Assembly (NCBI GenBank): GCA_902702965.1
Contig: CACRXP010000427.1
Span: 25,553-89,552 of the forward strand
Direction of reading: 5' to 3'
Length of the DNA stretch: 64,000 nt
From: Spirometra erinaceieuropaei
Taxonomy: Eukaryota; Platyhelminthes; Cestoda; Diphyllobothriidea; Diphyllobothriidae
Both the position numbers and the translations under genes were made by a program. The notes beneath the pieces were generated by a model that was given only the letters and a program-made list of their open reading frames with translations, did not search any database and was not told where the DNA came from. The first letter of the stretch is position 1; the number at the start of each line of letters is the position of its first letter. Below, piece by piece: positions 25,663 through 37,789 of the stretch.

Positions 25663-26635
25663 CAGTGAGTGACCGATCTCATAAAATGTTGACTGAAATT
25701 CTGAAATGCGTTTTCGATTAGGAAGGACTACTTAGGCGCGGTTGTAATACTGACTATTTTGCGGCATAATCCTATAAAATTTAAGACTCAACAGGATGTC
25801 AGTTTTTGAATACACAGCTTTTCAATCTCCTGTAGAAACTGTACTCGGTAAAAAGTGACAACTTACGTAGCTTGCACTTTTCCCACTGATTTTTGATGGT
25901 CTCGCAAATTCAAATATGTTTTGTAGAATCCGCAAACAAAATACGCTTTCTGTCAGTCATTTGATAGGGAATCGCGACATTTTGTTCTTGAAGAAGGAGT
26001 ATTATTAGGTGTCTAAAAGGTTTGATATTTTTAAGACCGTGCCCTGTTCATTCACAAAGCATTGTACCTGTCTGTTTACCACTGCTTCCCATGAAATGTG
26101 AAGCATAGTCCGCATTCATTACAAAGTTTGTGAAACTTATATGGCATCTTTTTAAAGACGTAAGGAACTGTACGATTTTCCTTACTCAAAAAAGCATGCA
26201 CCTCGGGGGCTAAAATCCCTAAACGCTAATTCAGTGGCTCACCAGGCTCAAAATTATTTGGAAATCGAAAACTTTTTAAAAATCTGCTTACGCTCCTTCT
26301 TCGAGTATGAAATGTGAAGATGACGTGGTTTTTATCAAACGAGTAAAATAAATCATATTTTACCGTGGTTCCTATAAAATATATTTGAATTTATAAGATT
26401 ATCGAGAATCGGTGGGAAAAATGCAAGCTATTAAATTAGTCATTTTTTCCCACTATAGATTCTACAGGACAATTGAAAAGCAGTGTATTCAAAAGCTGAC
26501 ATCCTGTTGAGTCTGAAATTTTATAGGATTATGCCGCAAAATAATCAGCATTACAACCACGCCCAAGTACTCCTTCCTGATCGAAAACGAATTTCAGAAT
26601 TCCAGTCAATATTTCATGAGATTGATCACTCACTG
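25663..26635. mobile_element. Foldback element, copy 3, full length with CAGTGAGTGA termini
   Basis: A 973-bp unit with perfect terminal CAGTGAGTGA / TCACTCACTG and arms of about 330-360 bp around a centre of about 250 bp. Examples: GGATTATGCCGCAAAATA on the right answers TATTTTGCGGCATAATCC on the left. No transposase is encoded. I do not see a convincing target-site duplication, so the superfamily is unassigned; a MITE or foldback derived from a cut-and-paste DNA transposon is the best description. Confidence 0.85.
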
Positions 26636-29600
26636 AAGGTGTCTATTTATGATCAAGAAATTAGGGATATTGTCTCCCTACTAGTGGAAAATCAGATGCG
26701 ATATTTAATAACTGTTTTCACGAACGCGAAAACAGAGGTAGCAGACTCATAATACCGTAGAACATGGAAAGGTAATAACTAAACAATTAGAAATGTTATG
26801 CTGACGCAGGTAGAGTTAGCTGCACGACAAATCCCTCTCAAATGAATTATGAACCGAGGAAGAAAAATTGATAGACTTGATCGATGGAGGCCTGGAGCTC
26901 TGTATACAGTCACCTGACTTTTCTTCAACAAATTGTTATTTTCCTCGTCAAGTGGAGCTGGTTCCCTAGAATTCAGTGTTCCACTACCGGGAAGTTACGA
27001 CTGTTTTGCTTGCGTATTTTGTTAATTTCAAGGCTACAATTGCTTGAATAACTATTTTGCAATCAGTTTGGAAGATGGACTGTTCATTGTAATCAAACCA
27101 AATTGAGTATTGAAGATACGTTTTGCTGAACTAATGGGTTTTAATTAACGTCCAGAAAACCCGCTGACGCGGCTCAAAATACTCATTAGCGTGGGAAATT
27201 TAGCATGATCGAGACAGACCACTGAAATCGGACTTTGAGGGGTAGAACAAACTCAATAGGGTGGCTCCGCATGCAGACGGGGCTCGCTAGAAGCCATCGC
27301 ACTAAGTGATATGCAGTATAGAAAATTTCTGTTCAAAACGGTTTGGAAAGGCCAAGGAAGTTGAAAATAGTCAGTCAGCTATTTGTCGGTGGTCCTAGCC
27401 TTATGGTGGTTATAATTGTCAGGTAGGCATTAAACGCGGTTCGTGTAAATGGATAGTCCTTCAGCATTGTTTATGGACGTAGTTTATAATTTACGGGTTA
27501 ATTATGAGGAACAGGTCATCCTGCATTTTGCTGCGAGATCTAATTAATAAAATCGTCATGCAGTAAAGCTGGCCTCTGAACCTAACCTAAAATTTTAAAC
27601 TCGTTGCAAAAGAGGTGATAGCTTTACATAATCACTCCTGAAAATTCATTTAAGCAAACGAGGAACAACGGGGGCATATAGCATCTAATCTTTAGAAACA
27701 TGCATAAGTCCTGGAAACTAGTTAATTCGGAGGTTTGAAGAGGCGCTTCGATCTTCATCTTGGGGGGATATGTTGAATTCGGTTACACCATTTTGCTTTA
27801 GTTGATGACGCCAATTTAGCCAGGGGGCCACTTCAGTCTTCACTGTTTTTCCGGTGATTCCTGCAAATGAATTATCTCTCCGGCTAGCACTTAGACGATA
27901 TTTTTGTGACGAATTTTCAGTGGTTACTCTTACTAATTAAATTTTGCACATTTTCAGAATTCTTTCTGTAGATTGGGATAAGTGTTAGCGGTTGCGGCGG
28001 ATTTAAATCAGGGAAGTTGAGGCCTCCTTGCCATCGTGCGGTCACTGATTCCATCTGGGGAAGGCAGCAACTTCAATAATGTAGTTTCAAACAATTCGAA
28101 ACTATTTGCGAAGGACCAGATTTGATTGTCCATTGTGGTACTCAAAAGGTGATGGGCATTTCAAGCTATCAGAATGAAGGACAAATAGGGAGGTAGGTGA
28201 ACACAGTCAGGTACAGTCTCTGTATATATCTCCGATTAAAAATCTTATAATCGGCAACCATGTGAAAGCCTGAACCCACTTTTAAGGTCCATTTTCCTAC
28301 TCCCTTCCCCTGAAGGGAAATGAACCCCTTTCTTAATATAGCTACTTGTACATTTCGGGCGATGCTCAAATTGCAATGTGCACTCAAATTCTGCATAACC
28401 AGAACACGCTCAAAGTATCTTTTGGCTGTCATATGCACGGGACTTGGCTACTGCGCTTGGGAGCCGTGCCCTTTGTGAGCGCAGTCAAAATGTGTCCCGG
28501 ACATGGCTGATCCCCAAACGTCTTCATAAGGTAGTGTCCAGTGGCTGAGATGACATAAAGTCCCCGTAGACGCAATCTAAAGCAGACCGACTCCGTCGTA
28601 TTGTACGAGACAGTCGAATCACAGCTAGCTCAGGTGCGAAGGTATACGCCAGGAAATATCAGTTGGTTTATGCAGCGGGGTGTGGCATGTGAACTCTGTG
28701 GACGGCAGAGTTTCTTGCAGCTGCAGTTGACAGCTGTTCACAGATGCAGGCATTTAATTTATGTAAAAAATGGATACTTTCAGATATGTGGCTTTCTGTC
28801 TACTCGCAACGGGTCTCTTACAGGGTCCTAGTGTCTTTTGCGCGCGCTTTGGCTTGAATGATCAGAATAAACCTCACGTTTCCGGTGGGCTTGCGAGTCC
28901 CCAGTCCAGGTTTAATAGCAATAAGGTTCTCCAAGTCGGTAAGTAAGCCGGCCACGTCCTCCTTGCTACGTTCCAGACTTTCCTCTTTGCGCTCAAATCA
29001 ACAGCTTCCAAGATCCAAGAGTGGGCTATCTATCACATTGGGGTTGACATCCTTATGCACTTTTTCGCGTCTTCTGCGTTATAAATAAATCTTGTTCGGC
29101 AGAACATGGGATCAAAGAATGTCACAAACGCTCACTTTGGTTGTATTCGAAATGCTGTTGAAAGAAGAATCCCCTATGGATGAGTCGCGTGAACGCGAAT
29201 AACAAAATATTAAAAGATTCTTGGAACCAATTCGAAAAGCGATCAAGTTATAGATTATACATTTCCCAAATTGGCATACCATATAAGGGAAACCGAAGGC
29301 CTCTTTGCCTATTTTCCTGGTGTTTTGGAAGGGGAAACGGCCTTCCGTCGTCCCTGGGATGTGGTAATTTCGCCTTTGGCAACATCTGACGGTGTTAACA
29401 ACCGCGCTGCACGCTTTCTGGTTAAAGGTCAAGCGGTTGCGACTTCAAAAAGTGTGGTGTTATCACAGTGGCTGCGCCACCCCTTTCTGGTGCTGTAGAC
29501 CAGCCGGGGAGTGCTGTTGTTTGCGCCACGTCTCCACCGTGCAGGTACTGTCTGGGCTTGCACTGGCATGCCCTGGGGCTTGACTTCATGAATTGAGTGA
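26636..29600. other. Intergenic DNA, no recognisable gene
   Basis: Frames up to about 106 codons on both strands (for example around 28169-28438 on minus, 28601-28831 and 29112-29583 on both strands) match no family I know. The GC-richer block at about 28450-29580 may be an old transposon remnant. Confidence 0.45.
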
Positions 29601-29640
29601 AATAAAGCTACGGATTCCCGGATTTTCCGTTCTCGATAAT

Positions 29641-29719
29641 GGACACGGGAATAAGAACCTACTTAATACAGGTGCTCTTGCGCCAAATACCAGGCGATGG
29701 GACACCTATTCCCGTGTCC
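29641..29719. repeat. Short perfect inverted repeat (13-bp arms)
   Basis: GGACACGGGAATA at 29641-29653 is answered by TATTCCCGTGTCC at 29707-29719, with a 53-bp spacer. It lies just before a telomere-like tract at about 29745-29790. Confidence 0.8.
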
Positions 29720-29744
29720 TGACTTTGACCCCTCAGTAAATATA

Positions 29745-29790
29745 ACCCTCCTAACCCCGACACTAGCCTTAACTCTAACCGACCCCACTG
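29745..29790. repeat. Short degenerate telomere-like tract
   Basis: Contains AACCCTCCTAACCCC, CTAGCCTTAACTCTAACC and similar; C-rich strand on top. Same flavour as the tracts near 8.9, 30.7 and 33.1 kb. Confidence 0.5.
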
Positions 29791-29799
29791 AAATTTAGT

Positions 29800-32329
29800 G
29801 CAAGACCGCTTGTTATAAGGGGTTGCATGTTTGCGTCCCCTGCTGAAATTCCGTTACGGCACCAAACCTAACCGGAGCCCAGTTCTAGCGTCATGCTGGT
29901 TATAAAAAACCTACGAGAGGCTCTTTGTATGGTGCACTAACCTTATAATCCTCAGTAGAATCTAGTGTAAGTGTCCATCGGACGTAAAAGCAATTATAAT
30001 CGAGTTGACCACTAGTGACACTCCCAAAAAACGCAACATATATGAGGGGTGTTTAACATTTCGTCAGCTTATGCCAAATGATGAAGTGAAATTCACATAT
30101 ACATGATGAGATTTAATTTGTGTTTGGAATTTCGGATGCTTCTTTGCAAAATTTAGGTTGAAAACAGTTATGAGAACGACTGTTTTTGACAATCTTTCCT
30201 CAAAATATTACAGCGCTTTAAACAATCAAACGTTTAACGTGCCTTACAAAATGTGCTCACAGGGGATTACTATTCATAGGTAAAGAGAAGATGGTTAAGT
30301 AAATGCTGTAATCAGCGGCTTTACAAAAATAGAAGATGATAGTATGGCGTAAGCAAACACCCTGACCAACGGATAATAAGATTGTTGGATAGACGTGCGT
30401 TGGGTCACAGCAAACGCAAGTTCTTCACGAATTCATTCAGCACGAGGGAAACAAAATATTGAAGCTGTACGGACGTCGTCCCGGTCGATTCTGTGATATG
30501 TTACCTTAGGAATGTGGTGTGGGTACCTGAGAGGTAACTTGAAGTAACCCTTTTTGTTTGCCTGATGTGCAGAATTCATAATAAAACCTCGTTACATAAG
30601 TTTAAAGTTTTGGTCGGATCTTATTTCGCTGCCGTATCTGCAGTAGACAAGCCCAGCCTAACCCCTAACCGTGACCTCAATCCATAACCCTGACTCCTAG
30701 TCCTAACCCTTTACAGGTACGGCTACGAAGTAAGATCTTGCCGCTTTTTGAAAAAATTTTTTATCCTTGCATGGCTTAGTTAACCGTCCTGACACGTCCA
30801 AGTCCCCTTCCCCTTTTAAGCATGTGGCTGCCTGTGAGCCCTTTCTTCTCGGCATTTTATACGAACTAGATTACGCATGATGGCTTCTGCTACAGTGCCT
30901 CTAAGATTTGTGACAATGTTCTCATTCGAAATTAGTGCAAATCCTGTACTTTCTTATTCTCGACGAGGATATTTTCGTCTTGTTTTAGTCTATTGAGTCT
31001 GATAAATTGGATTTCTCTCAGGGGACTCCTGATCTTTGCAGTTTTGTTCATAAATTGGTGGTGACCGATAATCAGAATGGGTTTTGTGAAAGGAAAGTGA
31101 AATCAGTCGTTGGTTTCGATTGGCTAAGGGAAAAGCACCATTGGGAGATGTGCATTTTAGACAATGGAAGCGAAGTTAGGCAATTAAAATGCCATTTCCG
31201 GCTAGAACTCCCAACGACTTCTGTTCCTCAGACTAAGTATAGCCATGTTTTCGCCAAGTAGATCTAAGTTCGCTGCGCACCGTAGGGTAAATGTTCAGGG
31301 GAAATGATTTGCTAATCAGGTTAATCGCAGGAGAAGAAAGAAAGACACACAGTTGACGTAGAACTGGATCAGGAACCACGCCTCCTTTCCGCCAATCCGA
31401 TCATACTTTACTTAAAATTAATTGTGGCTTTTGCCTATGACAGAGAGCAGTTGCCTCGGCTATTTGATGTTCAGAGTAAAGGTGTCCCAAAAATCTTTAT
31501 ATCCCCATTACGGGTTTACTACTCTGCGACGCAAAATTTCGCATACGCAAAGAGGCGGAAAAAACGTCTTCTCTAAGATCCTTTCTTAACTTGGCCACTG
31601 GTTAATATTCTTAAAAAAATATAAAAGAACGTTAAAATGCCCTTAGATAAAGCGTGGACGAGCCAGGAAAAGTTAAGGTTCACGAGCAGAGGGGGTTTAA
31701 AAATTAAGGTTTCTAATTGACTGCTAGGAGCAGGTGTGCGTTTAAAGTGCTCTTGGGAATTAAACTCTTATTTCAAAGAGTGAAATCTCTGAAATTTAGT
31801 TGTATATATGAAAAACTGTCTGCCCTTATTTCAGTGCATTGTTGTTAACAGACATTTTAGGAGATTAGTATGTACGCAAGCACCATTCCGTTAATCATAG
31901 ATTTAACAATCAACAGTCTCCGCTATGTTATTTAGCAAGCAAGAGAATCCCAACACGAATTTAGTGATATCTGATAGTTAGATGGTCACATTTCAGGGCC
32001 TTTAGTTGCAAATATGTTGAATAATGGTCAAACAATCTCAACTGCTAGCACTCCGTTACGAATCGGCACGCTAAATAGGTATAGGCGAGGGATTTCGATG
32101 TTGCCGGACCAGGTTAACTTTTCTAAAACCTGAAGCTTATTGGATTTTTTCTGGTCAAAATCAGAAAAACCTTATTCCACGAACATTACTGCAGTTTTGC
32201 TTAGCCGCCTCTGCAAACCCTTGACTGTGCTAGCATATTCTCCTCGTCAGTAATGCGGAAATTGCAGGCATGTTTGAAGTCGAAATTTTAATTACGCTGA
32301 AACGCGACCGCATCAACGTAAGAAACGCT
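29800..32329. other. Intergenic DNA, no recognisable gene
   Basis: Apart from the repeat unit at 30612-30742 I see no gene. An 84-codon open frame at 31007-31261 (+) has a protein-like composition (Trp, His and Cys present, even residue use) but no family resemblance and no clear upstream splice partner. Confidence 0.45.
30612..30742. mobile_element. Small terminal-inverted-repeat unit enclosing a telomere-like tract, copy 1
   Basis: The 29-bp ends at 30612-30640 and 30714-30742 are inverted repeats matching at about 22 of 29 positions (core GATCTTA.TTCG..GCCGTA.CTG). Between them lies CCTAACCCCTAACC...ATAACCCTGACTCC...CCTAACCCTT. The ends also resemble those of the larger unit at 32843-33265, so they define a family. 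No coding capacity. Confidence 0.65.
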
Positions 32330-32842
32330 CTGTGAGAAACTGGTCTTCCAGAGAGTTTACATGGACGACAGTCCACCAAAAAGGGCTTTCCAACTGTTTA
32401 ATGGAAAGGGCTTCTTCTCACGCTGCCGTATTGAGGGTACCCGGCCAGTGAATATCTACATGGTCGCCTGAGCCCTGCTGTTGCGCAGACACACCGAACG
32501 ACCTGGAGAAACAGGATTTTCCAAAGTTCTTCCTTACTTTGTCCTGAAGGCAGAAGGAGGCCGCCCGTTCAGACCTCCTCTGTGTGCACTTACACCTTTA
32601 TGAGTTCCTACGGAGCGAGTTATATTGATCGGACAATTAGCCATCTGTCCATGTGTGTGTGAAAGCACACTCCTGCTCAGCTAAAACAAGGAAGGTCAGC
32701 CCCTAGCGTAATCATGACTTACCTGGTCGACAGCGGCCACCGAGTAGGCGTAACTGAAGGATTCAGACTGCTAGCCAAGCACTCAAATTCCCTGTCTCAG
32801 CGGATGCTTCTGGCGGCGGAGGCGGCGGTCATAGGGTTAGCT
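32330..32842 (+). mobile_element. Penelope-like element relic, GIY-YIG endonuclease region
   Basis: One frame from about 32575 reads SSVCTYTFMSSYGASYIDRT, then SHLSMCV, a stop, KHTPAQLKQGRSAPSVIMTY, LVDSGHRV and SQRMLLAAEAAVIGLA. CTYTF...YIDRT...H...L.DSGH...EAA.I is the layout of the Penelope-type GIY-YIG domain (compare CVYEFTC...KYIGRT...HLLDSGH...EAAYI in the copy at 42 kb). It has an in-frame stop and a degraded upstream part. It is cut at its C-terminal end by the repeat unit that starts at 32843. Confidence 0.7.
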
Positions 32843-33265
32843 GGTAAGATGTGTTTATGTAGCCGCACCTGACGGACAAAATACTGGTGACCTATTTAGT
32901 TATTTTGAAATGGTGTGACTACGTTGGCATGGTGTTGCTGTGCGTTAAAGCGTGTTCTGTTGACTGCTCTGTTTATTTGTTGTCGTGTCTACCTTTTTTG
33001 GCCGAATGCCTGTGGTCCTTCTTAACTTTCGACCTGTCGTCTCATTCTGACTTTCGCGTTGGATATTCCAGGGTTAGGGTTTAGGCTTGCGGTTAAGGAT
33101 TGGGGGATTAGGGCTTAGGGTTAGGGATAGGGTAACTATCTCTCAACCACTGAAAGTACAACTGCGCATTCACAATAGCTTTTCTTTTGCATGCAATTAC
33201 TTGACCTCGTCACCCGTGACGGAGATCTGTTTAGTTCGGATGCGGCTACATAACCACATCCGACC
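32843..33265. mobile_element. Terminal-inverted-repeat unit enclosing a telomere-like tract, copy 2
   Basis: Ends at 32843-32872 and 33236-33265 are 30-bp inverted repeats matching at 25 of 30 positions (core GATGTG.TTATGTAGCCGCA). Inside, at about 33068-33129, lies a TTAGGG-type tract (GGGTTAGGGTTTAGG ... TTAGGGCTTAGGGTTAGGGA). It interrupts a Penelope relic, which dates its insertion after that element. No transposase is encoded. Confidence 0.65.
33068..33129 (+). repeat. Telomere-like TTAGGG-type tract
   Basis: About ten imperfect TTAGGG-like units, the clearest of the four such tracts in the window. It sits near the middle of an inverted-repeat-bounded unit, so it is not a chromosome end. 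Confidence 0.8.
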
Positions 33266-33269
33266 AAGT

Positions 33270-35840
33270 AGCTAATCTAACCTTATGCTCGACGAAGAAA
33301 CCCATTCAATCTCTTCAGCTATCCCAGCACATGCTAAGTCCCTCATATTCTCAGTCCCACTGGGCTGGTCTGTTTTAAGACGATGAACCATAAAGATCTC
33401 CCATTAATACCTTTCCCCTGCCTCTTCTTCGGGATTAGATAATAATTTCTTCATCCTGTTTGGCAAGCACAGACAAGCTTCAATCTCTGTTCACCTACCA
33501 CTCTTGCAATCAGTTATTATATTCTTCCCTTTTTGGTTGTCGTACCATGGCATATATTATCGTACGGACTCTAGGATGAATAATCTTAAAATTTGCTTGT
33601 CAATCATAACTTTTAAAGTATTTTGTACTTTGCGAAATATGTAAAGGTAACACTTGATATTGTGTCCGGGGACATTTCGGGCATCACAGCGCGTTCTGTC
33701 TGTCTAGTACGACTGCAATAATTTTCTTCATTGATAGCTTGAAGTTAGATCTGGAAAAATTGTCCAATCTGGACCGGAGAAACTTATCTAGACAGTAAGC
33801 ATGTGGGAAAACATTGATTTCTCAGGTTCTGACAGTCATATTTCTCATTGAGAAGTCACAGGGCTTGTTAAAGTGTACGCATTTACTGTCTGACATTTCA
33901 GACAATCGCCTCCATTGGCAGATTATGGAGAGGAAGAATACACAGAAAATCGTAGCCAAGTTTGCCTATCCTTCCTGTCATGTGGTTTATTTGGGCACTG
34001 CAGCGTAAGGGGAAGGGAAGAATACAGTTGCGCTTATCAGATGATTTCCATATGAACGCCCTATAAGCAGCCTAGTGGAAAACATTTTGAATAGCGGATT
34101 TCTGCAATACACTGATATGGAAAAGAGGTCTCAAGCTGCGGTCAAATGAAATGCCCATAAGTGTCCTTCGAAACAGATTTAGTTGAAGTTTCTAGGATTT
34201 GGCGCTTATTAGCTTACGTGTTGACTGGAAGCTACGTTATTTATCAATGTCAAAGGAGAAAAAAACATTCCAACACTAAAGGAAACTTTTGAAGGTTATG
34301 TAAAAACAAATATTTTTATGTGTAGGTCAAACGATAGAATTATGTCTCCCTTACAACCGACTGATAAATCTCCATGCACGTTTAGTTCTCCTTACAGGGA
34401 GTATACTAAGTTAAAAAACTAATGATAATTAGTTCTCACAGACGATAATTTTTAACTCATTGCTGAGCAAACACATGTCGTTAACAGAGTGTTTTGGCAT
34501 ACAAGTCGCAATGAGACTGCAGTTTTTCATTTTGTGGACAAATACATTGACGCTTTATTCTGCTTAGAGCGGCAAGAGTATGGTTTATGATTGGGGTTAC
34601 TTACTTCAAGGAGCAATTTTGTTCAGCTAAAGAGCTGAACATCTAAAAACCTTTTGGTATCAGACATTTTGATCCTCCATATTATCACCGATTAAAAGGA
34701 GACACTATTTTTATCATTTGATGAGAATAATAAATGAATTTTATGATTATTTTCAGGCATTGCCAGAAAGGTACTGCATTGTCGTATTTTTACTCAGATG
34801 ACTACCTTAAAGAATCTTGATCACTCTCGCGAAAGTTACCACGGGATAATTTTATTTTTTTTTCTGACACATGCAAAGAAATTTTTGCACCTATTTTCTT
34901 TTAGCACAACTACTTTTCGGATCAAGTAATCTCGGTCACAAACCATACCCTTAACCTTAAAACTATTCTGAATATGGAAAGAAAGGTAAGGATGGGCGAT
35001 TAAGTAGAGATATGAAAGAAAATGTTCGAGATTTAGAACGACTACGGCCATGCTAAAAGCGAAATTCGCTAGGAGTGCATATAGGATGTCTTATGACGGT
35101 CAGGCCGGATAGATGCGAAATCGTCAGGGTTTCCCAAACCATGATTGGGGACAACCTAAACACGCGCGCAAAAATCTTTTCAGAGAGCCTCAGAGTGACA
35201 CTGGCTCCCAAGAAACTCACAAATAGTTAACAACACACTAAAAATCGCTTCATTTCTCAGTGGAAAGGGTGCGGCCTTTATATTTGAGCCCACCACGACC
35301 AAAGTTGGCCCTTAATATGACCAGTTTCGCAGAAAGTGAATGAACTTTACATAATGACAGGCAGCTCAAAATGAAACAGTCACCCTGGACTTAGCTTAAA
35401 TTTTGTCTAATGAGAGACGGAGTCTCAAAAGAAACCTAGTCTGAACCATGAATCTAACGTATTCCTTAGTCCCATTTTACCTGGTGATAAATGTCGATTC
35501 TACCTGTCCACCACCTTACCGAACAGGACAGAGATAGTGTTTAGGTATGTTTTAGGAAGCATTATCTAAAAAGCCCGTATATATAACGCAGGCATCATTG
35601 GAAACTTAGACCTTTAAAAAACTTGAAGTTAAACCGTTACGAATACATCATTTTCGCGCAGAACGGCGCATGGAAGAAACACCAGAATGGATAAATTAGC
35701 CGTTTTCTGTGCTAAGCGCCAAAAGATCACTGTCCAAAAAAACAGAAAGGAATGTCAGACGGAGACAGTGGTCTTCGAAACAAGGACGGAAACGAATCAC
35801 AAAACAAAGACCCTTGACTGACGTCAAGTGAATTTACAAC
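33270..35840. other. Intergenic DNA, no recognisable gene
   Basis: AT-rich, frames under about 75 codons. I see nothing in it. Confidence 0.5.
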
Positions 35841-35847
35841 TCGTGGC

Positions 35848-37180
35848 TTGTGCGATGCATTAAGAAGCTCAAGGTCAAAAAGACCTCGCTATTGCAGACA
35901 AGGCACCTTCTGCTGGCGTGTCAGACAAAACAGACGAGCCTCAGAAGGCCAACAGCTGACTAACGGATCGTCGATTTTATGCCACTTGAAAATCCAGTCT
36001 TATGTTAATGCTGACAGTCGAACTGCATGGAGCCTTGTTGGTAACAGAGAACGCTTTTGCAAGATAGTCGATAGAGCAATGCATAGCGAAAATACGGGAG
36101 ACGGCCTTGACCCGGTTCTTCGGCCCTATAACTATGCGCAACGTAAGTGCTCTCCTCTGGCTTATCCTATAGTTCTAAGAGGGACTGACAGGTGGTCGTT
36201 TTGGGGGGCTTAAGTTCCTGACTGCTGATTTGGATCTCACAGTCATTTAGGAAACAAAGGTCTTGAGAAAACTAGGGGGCTGGTCTTCTGTTAAAAGAGG
36301 TCATCATATGTGCTGACACAACTGCACTCTTTATTCTTATTCTTCTAGACCTTGCAGCTGAGACCACGGAATAAATACTAGAAAAGAAGAGGTGCCGATA
36401 TCTTCCAGGACCTGCGATTCCGTCTCGAAACCTGATAATTCGGTCGTCGCAAGCGACGACGTCCACTGCATGCCCCACAGCGTGACGGACGTAGGACGAT
36501 GGCTTGGGTGTGAATCGGATTACGGTAAGGCGGGTTTGTACAGCACCTATCGCACCCTCCCTTCACTTACTGGCTAGGTTCCGACAGCAAGATGATGGGT
36601 CCGACCGCAGTAGCTGGCGAAGCTAAACAATCTGCCCACTCCTGCCACACACGACATGGTATCTGCAGAATGAACCAGACTCTCACAAAAGGGTACTTTT
36701 ACAACCTGGCCATCGGAAACATGAGAGAAATTCCGGACAATTGGTTAAGCAGTTTCCCGGCTCATTCCGCCCTGTGATGGTTGAAATCCCTCGTTTTTTC
36801 AAGACCACAGGCGAAACCTCCTCCTTCAGTTTGGGAATGATACTTCGAGTGGGAATTAGGTGTTGGCAGTCAAAGAACATTATAAGGCTGTTTTCGGATC
36901 ATATGATTCCCGATGGAAGAATAAGAGTGCAACCAGATGACCGGCCCTGGCGTTATCGTTTGTCAAACGTTTGTTGTGACCTAAAATCGTCAGAAAAGCG
37001 ATACAGGGGACGCAGACACTGACTTTCAACAACAAACAATCAATCAGCAAAAAACTCATTTGTATAGGGATTCGTTATCAGAGCATCGGGACGTACTGCA
37101 GTGAAGTGGAAAAAGTGCTTTCAAAATATGATGACTTCGAAGGAAACACCTTCCGAACGACCACATGTGCAGACTTGACA
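35848..37180. other. Open-frame-rich stretch, possibly an old transposon
   Basis: Several overlapping plus-strand frames of 60-120 codons (35848-36213, 36592-36777, 36741-37022) in a GC-richer block directly upstream of a LINE-like segment at 37200. No domain is identified; the frames shift from one to the next as expected of a degraded mobile element. Confidence 0.3.
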
Positions 37181-37199
37181 ATCTCTTAATGCGAGCATA

Positions 37200-37390
37200 A
37201 AATGGCTGATCAAATCGTAGACAGCTAAAATTTCGGGATGAGATCTGGTGGGTCAAGAAGGTATCGAATACTATCAACTGCCTTCTCACACGTTCTGGGG
37301 AATCTCTGGAGTCTTTTAACGAATTTTATGCCGATATGAGCGAACAGGCGAGTTCCAGGAAGCAGGTTAGGAGACAAAGACGATGCGATC
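37200..37390 (+). pseudogene. Probable LINE polyprotein fragment
   Basis: One frame reads SNRRQLKFRDEIWWVKKVSN, TINCLLTRSGESLESFNEF and YADM. A basic, Trp-rich segment of this kind followed by ...SF..FY... resembles the region between endonuclease and RT in many LINEs. Stops lie immediately upstream. The assignment rests on general resemblance only. Confidence 0.35.
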
Positions 37391-37517
37391 ATCAAACAAG
37401 AAGTTAAGTGGCCTGACTTTTTGAATTTTCAGGCCTGTGACTGTCTCTGATTATGGGTTCGAATGAGAATCCGAAACGTCAGGCCAATTAAGTTCTTGTT
37501 CTAGTGATCGTGTCTGT

Positions 37518-37572
37518 TTCTTCTTCTTCTTCTTCTTCTTCTTCTTCTTCTTCTTCTTCTTCTTCTTCTTCT
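37518..37572 (+). repeat. Microsatellite (TTC)n
   Basis: About 18 uninterrupted TTC units. The poly-Ser frame over it is a consequence of the repeat. Confidence 0.97.
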
Positions 37573-37789
37573 ACTGACAGTGTGAATGAAACAACAATAT
37601 CGGCGAGAGAAAGAGAGTGGAAGATGACTCGAAACCAGGTTGTCAGTTACGTGTCAGCAGTCCAAGGAAAAAAAGCCCGATCTTATGTCATAGCTTACCC
37701 CACGGGACCCTGTCTCGCCCTGAAGTACGATGAGGCCAAAATCCTTACATGGTGTGAAAATAACGTGAATCGAACATAGTTGGATCTGT

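Noticed and set aside
33068..33129. Chromosome end or fusion point
   Set aside because: The TTAGGG-type tract is short, degenerate and enclosed in an inverted-repeat-bounded unit with ordinary sequence on both sides.
37504..37779. Poly-Ser 91-codon frame
   Set aside because: Driven by the (TTC)n microsatellite; the rest has no family resemblance.
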